From: CAYJHC01 sp964370075
GTDB taxonomy: Bacteria; Bacillota; Clostridia; Peptostreptococcales; Anaerovoracaceae
Assembly: GCA_964370075.1 (NCBI GenBank)
Contig: CAYJHC010000055.1
Coordinates: forward strand, 1-13,342
Direction: 5' to 3'
DNA: 13,342 nucleotides
Position numbers and translations under genes: made by a program. The notes below the pieces were generated by a model. That model was not told the DNA's origin and made no database searches. It worked only from the letters and a program-made list of their open reading frames with translations. Positions 1 to 7,367 of this stretch are shown here, one piece after another; the first letter of the stretch is position 1, and each line of letters begins with the position of its first letter.

Positions 1-72
1 CGTGTAACTAAACTCTCTAAAAATTCTAGCACCTGAAAAAGTTATCCTTATTTTCATTATGTTAGTTTATAA

Positions 73-89
73 CGCAATAGTTGTGCCAA
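73..89 (-). promoter_or_regulatory. sigma-54 (-24/-12) promoter firing leftward
   Basis: The minus strand reads TTGGCACAACTATTGCG. It has the TGGCAC (-24) and TTGC (-12) elements, and the GG and GC dinucleotides are exactly 12 nt apart, as the sigma-54 consensus requires. The only departure is G instead of A/T after TTGC. The predicted transcription start is near position 62, so the message would leave the window with a leader of at least 60 nt and the driven gene lies beyond the left edge. The next complete gene upstream encodes a sigma-54 activator (547-1923), which makes it the obvious candidate regulator. The motif and its spacing are seen directly; the pairing with the activator is inferred. 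Confidence 0.8.
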
Positions 90-259
90 GTCCACCTTTT
101 CCACGTCCATTTTCGGATTCTTTGCCAACAAAAATATATTTTCTCAAAGCTCCTTGTATTTTCAACAAATTAACACAAAACATTTTTTTCTAATCTTCTT
201 ATTTTTTCTAAATTCTTTTTTTTACATCGGCCTGCTTTCTTTTTCTCATAGTAAGTATT
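90..259 (-). other. Non-coding region upstream of the sigma-54 promoter; possible activator-binding region
   Basis: This AT-rich stretch lies between the activator's terminator and the -24/-12 promoter. Sigma-54 activators usually bind inverted repeats about 80-200 nt upstream of such promoters, so binding sites would be expected here or a little further upstream. I find only a 12-bp AT-only palindrome at 131-142 and 5-bp arms CTTTG (120-124) and CAAAG (145-149) that are not co-centred with it. Neither is convincing as an operator. No gene is supported here. Confidence 0.3.
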
Positions 260-286
260 AAAAAAACGCCCATATATGGGCGTTTT
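260..286 (-). terminator. Intrinsic terminator of the activator transcription unit
   Basis: Positions 263-286 form a perfect 24-nt palindrome. It has a GC-rich core, CGCCC pairing with GGGCG, around an ATATAT centre. On the minus strand the stem runs into seven T residues (266-260), the classic Rho-independent form. The plus strand offers only four T after the stem, so the main direction is leftward. It closes the transcript carrying the activator gene and the small ORF at 306-428, and it insulates the sigma-54 promoter at 73-89 from readthrough. Confidence 0.9.
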
Positions 287-305
287 GACTGCAAAATTAT
301 GGGCA

Positions 306-428
306 TTAATTAAATCCACTTCTTTTTAACTTTATACCAATAAGTTTATTTCGCATATTCATACTATTTATTTTCAATTCCTTATTTTTTATTTCCCATT
401 GTGGCGCTTGCCTTTTTACTACTGCCAT
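306..428 (-). CDS. Possible small basic protein, 40 aa, function unknown
   Basis: An ATG at 428 opens a 40-codon frame ending in TAA at 306-308, only 20 nt before the terminator stem. A weak ribosome binding site, AGGGG, lies about 9 nt upstream of the ATG. The peptide begins MAVVKRQAPQWEIK and is lysine/arginine-rich with few acidic residues. It has no membrane segment, signal peptide or cysteine. It starts 118 nt downstream of the activator gene with no terminator between, so it would share that transcript. I do not recognise the family. It may be a real small protein, a degenerate tail of an older gene, or chance. The position against the terminator is the best argument for it; the short length and weak ribosome binding site are against it. 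Confidence 0.3.
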   Translation of the reverse strand: MAVVKRQAPQWEIKNKELKINSMNMRNKLIGIKLKRSGFN

Positions 429-546
429 TTTTTTGTACCCCTACGCAAAACTCTCAAGATTCCACATTTTTACTGAATCCCCTAAGCTTTGTCAGCAAAT
501 ACACCTTCGATCGTGAACTCCTATAAGAGCTTCTACCAACAGATGT

Positions 547-1923
547 TTACGTTGGGCCTAGGATATATTTTTTTAGTTTATGTTGAAGTGTCTGCCTCTT
601 CATTCCTATCTTCTTTGCAACTCTTGTTACATTCCCACCGTTTTCAGCCATGGCCTTTTCTATAATATCCTTTTCTATTCCTTCCAAAAAATCACTTAAA
701 TTCTCCTTCTCAGGGTCAAATGAAACTTCGGCTTTTTCCGGAACAGAACTAACCTCATCAACATATAAATGGTCTGACGACAAAATTTTCTCATTATTCG
801 AAAGTGCCACCGCTGCCATTATCATATTTTCAAGCTCTCTTACATTGCCGCTAAAGTTATGAGCCATTAACTTTTCCATAGCCTCACCAGAAACGCCTTC
901 CACCCTTCTTCCTAGCTCTTTGTTATGTTTTTCTATAAAGTGTTCTACCAATATGGGAATATCTTCCCTCCTCTCATTCAGAGGCGGAATTACCAGGCTA
1001 ATTATATTCAATCTATAATAAAGATCCTTTCGCAAAGCACCTTCCTCAATTAACCTTATTGGATCCTCGTTTACAGTTGCAATTATCTTTACATCCACAG
1101 GGATATCCTTACTTCCTCCAACTCTTCTAACATACCCTTCTTGCAGTACCCTCAGCAGTTTGCTTTGAAGGTCATACGGCATGGCGCTAACTTCATCCAA
1201 AAGCAGCGTTCCTCCGTTTGCCTGTTCAAATAATCCTGCCCTATCTACAGCACCTGTAAATCCACCCTTGGCAGTCCCAAAAAGGATTCCCTCAAACAAT
1301 GAATCTGGAATAGCTGCACAATTTTGGGCAACGAATGGTTTATCTTTTCTTTCTCCACTATAGTGTATGCTTTGAGAAAAGAGTTCTTTTCCCGTTCCTG
1401 TTTCTCCATATATAAATACAGCTGTTTTTGTGGAAGCTGCTAGCTTTGCCTTTTCCACTACCGCCAAAAATTTTGCACTCTCCCCTACAAAGTTATCGAA
1501 ACTATAACTTTTTATCTTAGGCTTTGCATTTTTGTATTCTAACATCTTATCCGTTACTCTTTTTATAGAAGAAAGATCTTTTGCAACCTCTATGGCCGCA
1601 ATGACTTTTCCTTGAACTATTACCGGAACCGTTGTATTTTCTGTGGTTATCTCTTTTCCTTTTTCCGTTTCATAAGTCTGCCTGAATTTAATTGACTTTT
1701 CTTCATTAGCAAGGGCTCTTCTAAGGGTACTATCTTCGGCAGAAATGTTTCCAAAGGTTTCTGAAAAAGGTTTTCCCAGCACTTCTTTTCGACTTAATTC
1801 TTCAATTTCTTCCATTGCCGAATTATAAACTAAAGAAACGCCGTCCATATCAACAATATGAACGCCGTCACTCAACAATTCTGTCAGTTCCATTAAAATG
1901 GCTTCAATTTCTTTATTTTCCAT
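547..1923 (-). CDS. Sigma-54-dependent transcriptional activator (PAS + AAA+ + Fis-type HTH), RocR-like
   Basis: This 458-aa enhancer-binding protein would use ATP hydrolysis to open promoters held by RNA polymerase-sigma-54. An N-terminal PAS-like sensor (about residues 10-118) is followed by the AAA+ core (about 145-375). The core shows Walker A GETGTGKE (173-180), the sigma-54 contact loop as GGFTGA (220-225, usually GAFTGA), Walker B GTLLLDE (238-244), the arginine-finger region LRKDLYYRLN (297-306) and the GNVRELEN sensor-2 stretch (359-366). A C-terminal helix-turn-helix (about 428-452) ends in RQTLQHKLKKY, typical of RocR-type regulators. There is no receiver domain, so it probably senses a small ligand through PAS. 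The start is the ATG at 1923; its ribosome binding site (AGGG) is weak. It lies 49 nt after the membrane-protein gene and is probably co-transcribed with it. The likely target is the promoter at 73-89. The inducer is unknown. Confidence 0.93.
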   Translation of the reverse strand: MENKEIEAILMELTELLSDGVHIVDMDGVSLVYNSAMEEIEELSRKEVLGKPFSETFGNISAEDSTLRRALANEEKSIKFRQTYETEKGKEITTENTTVPVIVQGKVIAAIEVAKDLSSIKRVTDKMLEYKNAKPKIKSYSFDNFVGESAKFLAVVEKAKLAASTKTAVFIYGETGTGKELFSQSIHYSGERKDKPFVAQNCAAIPDSLFEGILFGTAKGGFTGAVDRAGLFEQANGGTLLLDEVSAMPYDLQSKLLRVLQEGYVRRVGGSKDIPVDVKIIATVNEDPIRLIEEGALRKDLYYRLNIISLVIPPLNERREDIPILVEHFIEKHNKELGRRVEGVSGEAMEKLMAHNFSGNVRELENMIMAAVALSNNEKILSSDHLYVDEVSSVPEKAEVSFDPEKENLSDFLEGIEKDIIEKAMAENGGNVTRVAKKIGMKRQTLQHKLKKYILGPT

Positions 1924-1972
1924 TTTATTTTACCCTATTATCCATTCCGCTTAATCTCTTTCGGCTAAAAAT

Positions 1973-2875
1973 TTATCTTTTATTTTTCTCAATCTGTTTC
2001 TTCTCTCTTTTTTTTGCAGCTAAAGATACTGTTTTTTTCTTAGGCTTAGCCTGTCTTTGCACTCTTGCCTTTTCCTCATAATAAGATTTTCTTGTAACTT
2101 CTCCAGTTGCTTGGCCTTTTTGTTTTGCCTTATTAACTTTCTTTTCTAGGGCTACAAAGTCCTTACCTTTTAGAAAATTAGGTTGTTTTCCTAATATATA
2201 TCTATACTCTCTTCTAATAAAGGAATTTATATCTATAAATGAGATTAAGAAAAAAGTAATCATTCCAATTAGTATTGCAATTTCTAAATATACTGGTAGC
2301 ACGCCTGCCAAAGGAACCACAATAACCGTCGCCATGGTAAGTATTATAAAGAATTTATTCTTTATCCCCCACTTAGTTCCTATAATCCCCTTAGCTTCTC
2401 CGTCTGCAAAGTCGGCCAGGCCTAGTGCCAAAGCAGAATAAGATATCAAGAACGCTATCACAGAAACAAAGGCAAGGCCTACCACAGGTAGTTCCACAAA
2501 AGCCATAGACTGAAACCCATTAAAAGTATAGTATATCCCCAAAGCAAGCTCTGCCGATTTCACTAAAAGGCCCACTAAAGCCAACACAAATAGTGTCTTA
2601 AATTTTTTAGATATAGGGATTAGTTTTACCCCAGAAATCACTACTATCAGCCATCCTAAAATTCCAATGCCTATTGCAATGCTTTCTGCTATCCACTGCG
2701 GATAAAATCCCCTAACTACCATTGTGCCAATAATGCCAATCACTACAATAAACAATCCTACCAATGCTCCAGGCAAGTTCATTACTCCATGTTTTTTTTC
2801 TCTTGGTTTCTTCTGAACCCTGCTCTTTGTAGCAGCTTTAGATTTTGTTGTAGTTGTTTTCTTTTTTGTAGCCAT
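1973..2875 (-). CDS. Six-helix integral membrane protein of unknown function with lysine-rich ends
   Basis: The 300-aa protein has three parts. Residues 1-29 are a Lys/Thr/Arg-rich cytoplasmic head. Residues about 33-218 hold six hydrophobic helices (about 33-54, 62-87, 93-115, 128-155, 173-190, 194-218). Residues about 219-300 form a strongly basic tail with roughly a third Lys/Arg and no further helix. Both ends should be cytoplasmic by the positive-inside rule. I see no transporter signature, enzyme motif, Walker motif or cysteine pair. The head resembles the basic start of FtsK/SpoIIIE, but the motor domain is absent. The start is the ATG at 2875, supported by GGAGGG 7 nt upstream and a sigma-A promoter just before it. 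The activator gene follows 49 nt downstream, so the two may work together, but this is only inferred. I do not recognise the family. Confidence 0.8.
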   Translation of the reverse strand: MATKKKTTTTKSKAATKSRVQKKPREKKHGVMNLPGALVGLFIVVIGIIGTMVVRGFYPQWIAESIAIGIGILGWLIVVISGVKLIPISKKFKTLFVLALVGLLVKSAELALGIYYTFNGFQSMAFVELPVVGLAFVSVIAFLISYSALALGLADFADGEAKGIIGTKWGIKNKFFIILTMATVIVVPLAGVLPVYLEIAILIGMITFFLISFIDINSFIRREYRYILGKQPNFLKGKDFVALEKKVNKAKQKGQATGEVTRKSYYEEKARVQRQAKPKKKTVSLAAKKREKKQIEKNKR

Positions 2876-2905
2876 TTATGCCCTCCGATTTTTTTCATAT
2901 ACACC

Positions 2906-2934
2906 ATTATCTCATATATTAAGCCAATTATCAA
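2906..2934 (-). promoter_or_regulatory. Sigma-A promoter for the membrane protein / activator unit
   Basis: The minus strand carries TTGATA (-35, 2934-2929), a 17-nt spacer and GATAAT (-10, 2911-2906). Each box matches the TTGACA/TATAAT consensus at five of six positions and the spacing is optimal. Transcription should begin near 2899, leaving a leader of about 24 nt that contains the GGAGGG ribosome binding site of the gene starting at 2875. Confidence 0.75.
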
Positions 2935-3314
2935 CTTTTGCAAAGAAAGTTTTAAACAATTCTGATTTTTTCCGCAACTATTCAACCCCCTATAATCACA
3001 TGGAACTCTCCTTAATTACAATTCTAAACAAATACAAATTTGTGAAATTTAGCGAAACCCTTGTCAATTACTCAGAAAAACAGGCATATTCATTGGTCTA
3101 GTTCTTGTCAAATATAACATCTATATTGGTTCTTTGTAATGCTAAGGATATTGCTAGGGTACACATCCCTTATATATAGCCAATTTAAATGAGTTGTGAG
3201 TTACAATAATAGAGAAAAATCAAATGAAAGGTTAAGAATAAAGAAACACTCGTGACTCATAAGAAATTTCGCAAGCCGAAACCATATCCATCCTCATGCA
3301 AATTACAAATTCCC
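2935..3314. other. Gene-free stretch, no function seen
   Basis: About 380 nt between the purine operon terminator and the sigma-A promoter. No reading frame here has a credible ribosome binding site, and I see no tRNA, riboswitch core or transposon remnant. Small structures only: a 10-bp palindrome ACAAATTTGT (near 3035), a short AGGG/CCCT hairpin (near 3156-3170), and GTGAGTTAC at 3196-3204, which recurs inverted as GTAACTCAC at 3410-3418 on the other side of the terminator. Confidence 0.5.
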
Positions 3315-3375
3315 AAAAATAATAAACCTCAATTCAAGGGTTCCCTAGAGAAATCGCTTGAATTGAGGTTTATTA
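3315..3375 (-). terminator. Terminator at the end of the purine operon
   Basis: A perfect 19-bp inverted repeat (3320-3338 pairs with 3357-3375) encloses an 18-nt loop. In the leftward direction the stem is followed by a U-rich tail, TTATTATTTTTGGG. The stem is long and only moderately GC-rich. It stands about 145 nt after the purC stop codon and is the only strong hairpin between purC and the next transcription unit. In the rightward direction no comparable T-run follows, so it is best read as a one-way terminator for the pur message; it may also protect the mRNA 3' end. Confidence 0.75.
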
Positions 3376-3519
3376 CGTGCTTTTATGATTTCCAACTGTA
3401 ACACTCACAGTAACTCACCATTACATTAGCGAAGTTGAACCCTACGAGTTTTCAGAAGTTTCGAATAAAAAACTATCACATTTTTCCTTTATCTTTAGAC
3501 CAAATATATTTATTTAATA

Positions 3520-4200
3520 TTATCCCAATATTATGGAAGTAAGCTCTACTGGATCTACAATTTTTCCATCCTTATAGACTCTCATATTTCCACTTGCAAT
3601 CTCATCGATTAAGATAACTTCGTCATTATTGTACCCGAACTCATACTTAATATCGTATAACTCTAAACCTTTTTTTGCTAATGTTTCTGCAACAACTTTA
3701 GTGATTTCTAAAGTTTGCTTTTTCATGCTATCATACATTTCTAAATCCATTAGCCCAATTAACGCCAATCCATCTGGAGTAATTAGCGGATCTCCTTTAT
3801 CATCATCTTTCAGAGTAGTTTCTACGTATCCGCCTTCAATTACAGTACCATCTTCAATATAATCACCATAGCGACGAATGAAACTTCCTGTAGCCCTACA
3901 TCTACAAATTACTTCTAAGCCTTTTCCAAATACTTTTGCAGGAAGTACTTCCATAGTTGCATTTTCAATATCTGCTGATACATAGTGAGTTTTTACTCCT
4001 GCCTCTTTTAAAACTTCAAAGAACAAAATTGAAGTTTCTAAGTTAGCTCTTCCTATACCCTCAATAGTTAAGCCGATAGAGTTCTCCCCTGGATCAAATA
4101 CTCCATCTTTTCCAGTACAGTCATCTTTAAATTGAAGCATTATATTTCCATTTTCCAACTCGAATACATCTTTTGTTTTTCCTTGATAAATCTTGTTCAT
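3520..4200 (-). CDS. purC: Phosphoribosylaminoimidazole-succinocarboxamide synthase (SAICAR synthetase)
   Basis: PurC joins CAIR and aspartate with ATP hydrolysis to give SAICAR, the eighth step of IMP synthesis. The 226-aa protein begins with the family hallmark YQGKTKDVFE (5-14) of the ATP-binding lobe. It has FKDDCTGKDG (24-33), a FGKGLEVICRCRATGSFIRR stretch (91-110) in place of the usual PxExVVRN segment, and a C-terminal YDIKYEFG...LIDEIASGNMR region (182-207) that matches the conserved DxKxEFG and DEI motifs. These changes fit a shorter clostridial subtype of the enzyme rather than a damaged gene, since the frame is intact and the end motifs are preserved. The ATG at 4200 has GAGAGG about 6 nt upstream. 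It is the last gene of the operon, 43 nt after purD; purC more often sits next to purE. Confidence 0.95.
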   Translation of the reverse strand: MNKIYQGKTKDVFELENGNIMLQFKDDCTGKDGVFDPGENSIGLTIEGIGRANLETSILFFEVLKEAGVKTHYVSADIENATMEVLPAKVFGKGLEVICRCRATGSFIRRYGDYIEDGTVIEGGYVETTLKDDDKGDPLITPDGLALIGLMDLEMYDSMKKQTLEITKVVAETLAKKGLELYDIKYEFGYNNDEVILIDEIASGNMRVYKDGKIVDPVELTSIILG

Positions 4201-4243
4201 TTGTTCCTCTCTTTCTGTTTCTATTACATTTAAAATAAAATTA

Positions 4244-5503
4244 TTAATTATAAATGGTCCCTATGTCTTTTCTATATTGAGCTCCATTAAATTTGATTTT
4301 TTCTACATTATTATAGGCTAGAATCTTTGCTTCTTCATGGGTTTCTCCAAAGGCTGTGACACCTAGGACTCTGCCACCAGCCGTTAAAATTTTGCCCTCT
4401 TCCTTTGAAGTTCCACTATGAAATACAATTGCGTTCCCGCTTATTTCTTCAAGGCCTGTAATTTCTTTGCCCTTCTCATAGTCTCCTGGATATCCTGCAG
4501 ATGCCATTATTACACAAACCGCCTTTTTATCTTCCCACTGAAGTTCTATATCCTTCAGTCTATTTTCTCTTACTGCAAGGAAAACATCTAATAAGTCATT
4601 CTTCATTCTCGGAAGTACAGACTGAGTTTCTGGATCCCCAAAGCGATTATTGAATTCAATTACTTTTGCCTTTCCATCCTTTATCATGAGGCCTATAAAC
4701 AGTACACCCTTAAACTCCAAACCATCTTTTTGGAATCCTGCTAGAGTCGGTTCGAGTATTTCTTTTCTGATTGTATCATTTAGCTCATCATTAATAATTA
4801 AACTTGGCGAATAGGTTCCCATGCCACCTGTATTAGGACCCTTATCTTCGTCAAAAATTCTTTTATAGTCTTGAGCAGGCGCCATAGGCGTAATAGTATG
4901 TTGATCCACAAAACATAACATGGAAGCTTCTATACCATCTAAGAATTCCTCAACAACAATTTTGCTCCCAGCCTCTCCAAATATTTTGTCTCCCATCATT
5001 TGATTAATCGCCTCTTCTGCATCATCTTTGTTTTCTGCAATTACAACCCCTTTCCCTGCAGCTAGGCCATCTGCCTTGATTACCATAGGGTATCCATATA
5101 TCCCAACATCCTCAAGAAGGCTATCTTTTTCTATATACTCTTTATATCCTGCTGTTGGTATATTATGTCTAGCCAAGAAATCTTTTGTAAATGCTTTGCT
5201 CGCTTCTAGTCTTGCGCAACTTTTATTGGGTCCAAAGGTTTTTATATCTTCAGACTCTAGCCTGTCGACTATACCCATTGCAAGAGGAACTTCTGGTCCA
5301 ATTATCACAAGTTCTATCCCTAGCTCTTTACTAAGACTCACTATTCCTTCAATGTCTTCTGCAGAAACTTTATGACAAGTTGCCACGTCTTCAATGCCTC
5401 CATTACCTGGCGCACAGTGAAGTTCAACCTTCTTAGTTCCTTCTTTTAATTTCCACAAGATGGCATGTTCTCTTCCACCACCACCCACTACTAATATCTT
5501 CAC
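4244..5503 (-). CDS. purD: Phosphoribosylamine-glycine ligase (GAR synthetase)
   Basis: PurD couples phosphoribosylamine and glycine with ATP to form GAR, the second step of the pathway. It is an ATP-grasp enzyme. From the chosen start it is 419 aa, normal for the family. It shows the N-terminal GGGGREHA loop (7-14), the ATP-grasp lysine motif KADGLAAGKGVV (143-154), PNTGGMG (223-229), the metal/ATP motif EFNNRFGDPE (283-292) and the C-terminal GAQYRKDIG. The frame is open eight codons further up to a GTG at 5527, but that longer reading would translate the AGGAGG ribosome binding site. The GTG at 5503 lies six nt after AGGAGG and gives the standard beginning MKILVVGGGGREHA, so it is the real start. 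It follows purH after a 181-nt spacer. Confidence 0.96.
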   Translation of the reverse strand: MKILVVGGGGREHAILWKLKEGTKKVELHCAPGNGGIEDVATCHKVSAEDIEGIVSLSKELGIELVIIGPEVPLAMGIVDRLESEDIKTFGPNKSCARLEASKAFTKDFLARHNIPTAGYKEYIEKDSLLEDVGIYGYPMVIKADGLAAGKGVVIAENKDDAEEAINQMMGDKIFGEAGSKIVVEEFLDGIEASMLCFVDQHTITPMAPAQDYKRIFDEDKGPNTGGMGTYSPSLIINDELNDTIRKEILEPTLAGFQKDGLEFKGVLFIGLMIKDGKAKVIEFNNRFGDPETQSVLPRMKNDLLDVFLAVRENRLKDIELQWEDKKAVCVIMASAGYPGDYEKGKEITGLEEISGNAIVFHSGTSKEEGKILTAGGRVLGVTAFGETHEEAKILAYNNVEKIKFNGAQYRKDIGTIYN

Positions 5504-5509
5504 TTGTTC

Positions 5510-5515
5510 CCTCCT
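5510..5515 (-). promoter_or_regulatory. Ribosome binding site that fixes the purD start
   Basis: A perfect AGGAGG on the minus strand, six nt before the GTG at 5503. It decides between two in-frame GTG codons (5527 and 5503) in favour of the downstream one. Confidence 0.9.
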
Positions 5516-5684
5516 AAGATTATCCACAAATAATCAAATTTCGCTTCTATATAATATTAATAACTTCCACCTTTACAAGAAGGCTTTATAAATTATTATT
5601 GGCCACATCTTTAATTTTTTCGTCCTATAACAGCATAAAACTCATACATGCGCCTTTGCAAAGTAAAACTTAAAGTCAATGGCT

Positions 5685-7220
5685 TTAGTGATAGAAGTGC
5701 CTAAATCCGCTAAACACCATTGCAATTCCTAGCTCATCTGCCTTATCTATAGACTCTTGATCTCTCATTGACCCTCCTGGCTGAATTATTGCTTTTATTC
5801 CCGCTGCTGCTGCCGCTTCTACACAGTCACTAAATGGGAAAAATGCATCTGAGGCCATTACTGCACCTTTTATTGAAAAATTTGCTTGTCTAATACAGTT
5901 TTGAACAGCCCATATTCTGTTTGTCTGGCCAGGCCCTACAGCTATAGTCGTCCCCTCTTTTACAAATACAATCCCATTGGACTTGGTGTGCTTTACAACC
6001 TTAAGTGCCATCTCCAAATCTTTCATTTCTTTTTCAGTAGGCTTAATCTTTGTAACACATTTTAATTTAGATTCATCAATCAACTTATCGTCAGCATCTT
6101 GAACTAATATCCCGCCACTGACTTTTTTAAGGTCAAGTCTTTTCTTTTCTGGTCTTCCTAAAATATTGTCCAGTTTCAACAGTCTTATATTTTCCTTCTT
6201 TGTCAAAACCGCTAAAGCTTCTTCTGTAAAATCAGGCGCAATTACGATTTCAACAAATATTTTGTTAATCTCTTCTGCAGTCTCTTTATCTACCGGACGG
6301 TTTGCCGCAACAATTCCACCAAATATAGAAATAGGGTCACAATCATGAGCCTTCCTATAGGCACAAACCAATTTTTCTGCGGACCCAACTCCACATGGGT
6401 TAGCATGCTTTACAGCAACTATTGTTGGTTCTTCAAACTCCTTTAGCGTTTCAAGAGCTCCATTAGTATCATTTATGTTGTTGTACGAAAGTTCTTTCCC
6501 GTGTATCTGAACTGCATTCACTAAAGCTCCATCGTAAGGCTTTACTTCCTTGTAGTAAGTTGCCTTTTGGTGAGAATTTTCACCGTATCTTAAATCCTGG
6601 ACTTTTTCATATGTAAAAGTAATATTTTCAGGAAGTTCTCCATCAATCTGCTCATTTAAATATGTTGCTATCATAGTGTCATAAGCTGATGTGTGCTGAA
6701 ACACTTTTAAAGCTAATCTATACTTTGTGTCATAGTCAACTTCGCCATCGTTTTTTAGTTGATCTAATACTTTCCCATAGTCTCTAGGATCACAAACAAC
6801 AGTTACATCTTTGTGATTTTTTGCAGATGACCTAAGCATTGCTGGTCCACCAATATCGATATTTTCAATTGCTAGCTCTAAAGTCACATCCTCTTTTAAT
6901 ATAGTCTCTTTAAATGGATAAAGGTTAATCGCAACTATATCTATAGGAGTAATCCCTAACTCTTCTATTTGGTCCATATGATCTTTCAAATCCCTTCTTG
7001 CCAATAATCCTCCATGGACATTCGGATGAAGGGTTTTTACTCTACCATCTAGACACTCTGGAAAGCCTGTAACATCTGATATTCCGGTAACTTTAATCCC
7101 TGCTGCCTCTAAGGCCTTAAAAGTTCCTCCTGTTGAAATAATCTCTACTCCTAGCTTATCTAACTCTTTTGCAAACTCTACTATTCCGTTCTTATCCGAT
7201 ACGCTTATTAACGCTCTCAT
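5685..7220 (-). CDS. purH: Bifunctional AICAR transformylase / IMP cyclohydrolase
   Basis: PurH carries out the last two steps: formyl transfer from 10-formyl-THF to AICAR, then ring closure to IMP. The 511-aa length is standard. The N-terminal cyclohydrolase domain (about 1-195, MGS-like fold) has MRALISVSDK, STGGT (29-33) and GRVKTLHPNVHGGLLARR (59-76). The transformylase domain has RYGENSHQ (211-218), the catalytic Lys-His pair in VKHANPCGVG (K271, H272), KGAVMASDAFFPF (451-463) and GIKAIIQPGGSMRD (474-487), and it ends FSGFRHFYH. All key motifs are intact, so both activities should be present. The ATG at 7220 is preceded by AAAGGAAG. It sits between purF (147-nt spacer) and purD (181-nt spacer); neither spacer holds a clear hairpin or promoter. 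Confidence 0.98.
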   Translation of the reverse strand: MRALISVSDKNGIVEFAKELDKLGVEIISTGGTFKALEAAGIKVTGISDVTGFPECLDGRVKTLHPNVHGGLLARRDLKDHMDQIEELGITPIDIVAINLYPFKETILKEDVTLELAIENIDIGGPAMLRSSAKNHKDVTVVCDPRDYGKVLDQLKNDGEVDYDTKYRLALKVFQHTSAYDTMIATYLNEQIDGELPENITFTYEKVQDLRYGENSHQKATYYKEVKPYDGALVNAVQIHGKELSYNNINDTNGALETLKEFEEPTIVAVKHANPCGVGSAEKLVCAYRKAHDCDPISIFGGIVAANRPVDKETAEEINKIFVEIVIAPDFTEEALAVLTKKENIRLLKLDNILGRPEKKRLDLKKVSGGILVQDADDKLIDESKLKCVTKIKPTEKEMKDLEMALKVVKHTKSNGIVFVKEGTTIAVGPGQTNRIWAVQNCIRQANFSIKGAVMASDAFFPFSDCVEAAAAAGIKAIIQPGGSMRDQESIDKADELGIAMVFSGFRHFYH

Positions 7221-7367
7221 AGTTCTTCCTTTCTAATTATCAGTAATAACCTATCACCCTTATGTTTCTGCTATTACTCTTTCTGGTCTTCTACATCTTT
7301 TTAATGTAAATTAAACTCCCACATCATTCATCAGGCTTCATTTATTATTCTACTAACTATTTGCCAT

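Noticed and set aside
1..57. Minus-strand ATG at 57 open for 19 codons to the window edge, just after the predicted sigma-54 start site.
   Set aside because: No ribosome binding site precedes it and the leader would be about 5 nt. It is more likely untranslated leader of a gene beyond the edge, though the sequence to the left could change this.
67..147. Short minus-strand frame whose peptide contains GKGGLGTT, reminiscent of a ParA/MinD P-loop.
   Set aside because: Only 26 codons from a TTG, the ribosome binding site is too close to the start, the frame stops at once, and it overlaps the sigma-54 promoter. The likeness is chance.
2921..2940. A minus-strand TTGGC sequence that might be a sigma-54 promoter for the membrane protein gene.
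   Set aside because: The position 12 nt on reads GA rather than GC and the TTGC element is absent; a sigma-A promoter with correct spacing covers the same bases.
3000..3101. 33-codon plus-strand ORF in the long gene-free stretch, with TATAAT just upstream.
   Set aside because: There is no ribosome binding site and no fitting -35 box, and the TATAAT is expected by chance in AT-rich DNA.
3196..3418. Inverted 9-mers GTGAGTTAC and GTAACTCAC flanking the purine operon terminator.
   Set aside because: Too short and too far apart (about 205 nt) to mean an insertion element or paired operators; no transposase or target duplication is present.
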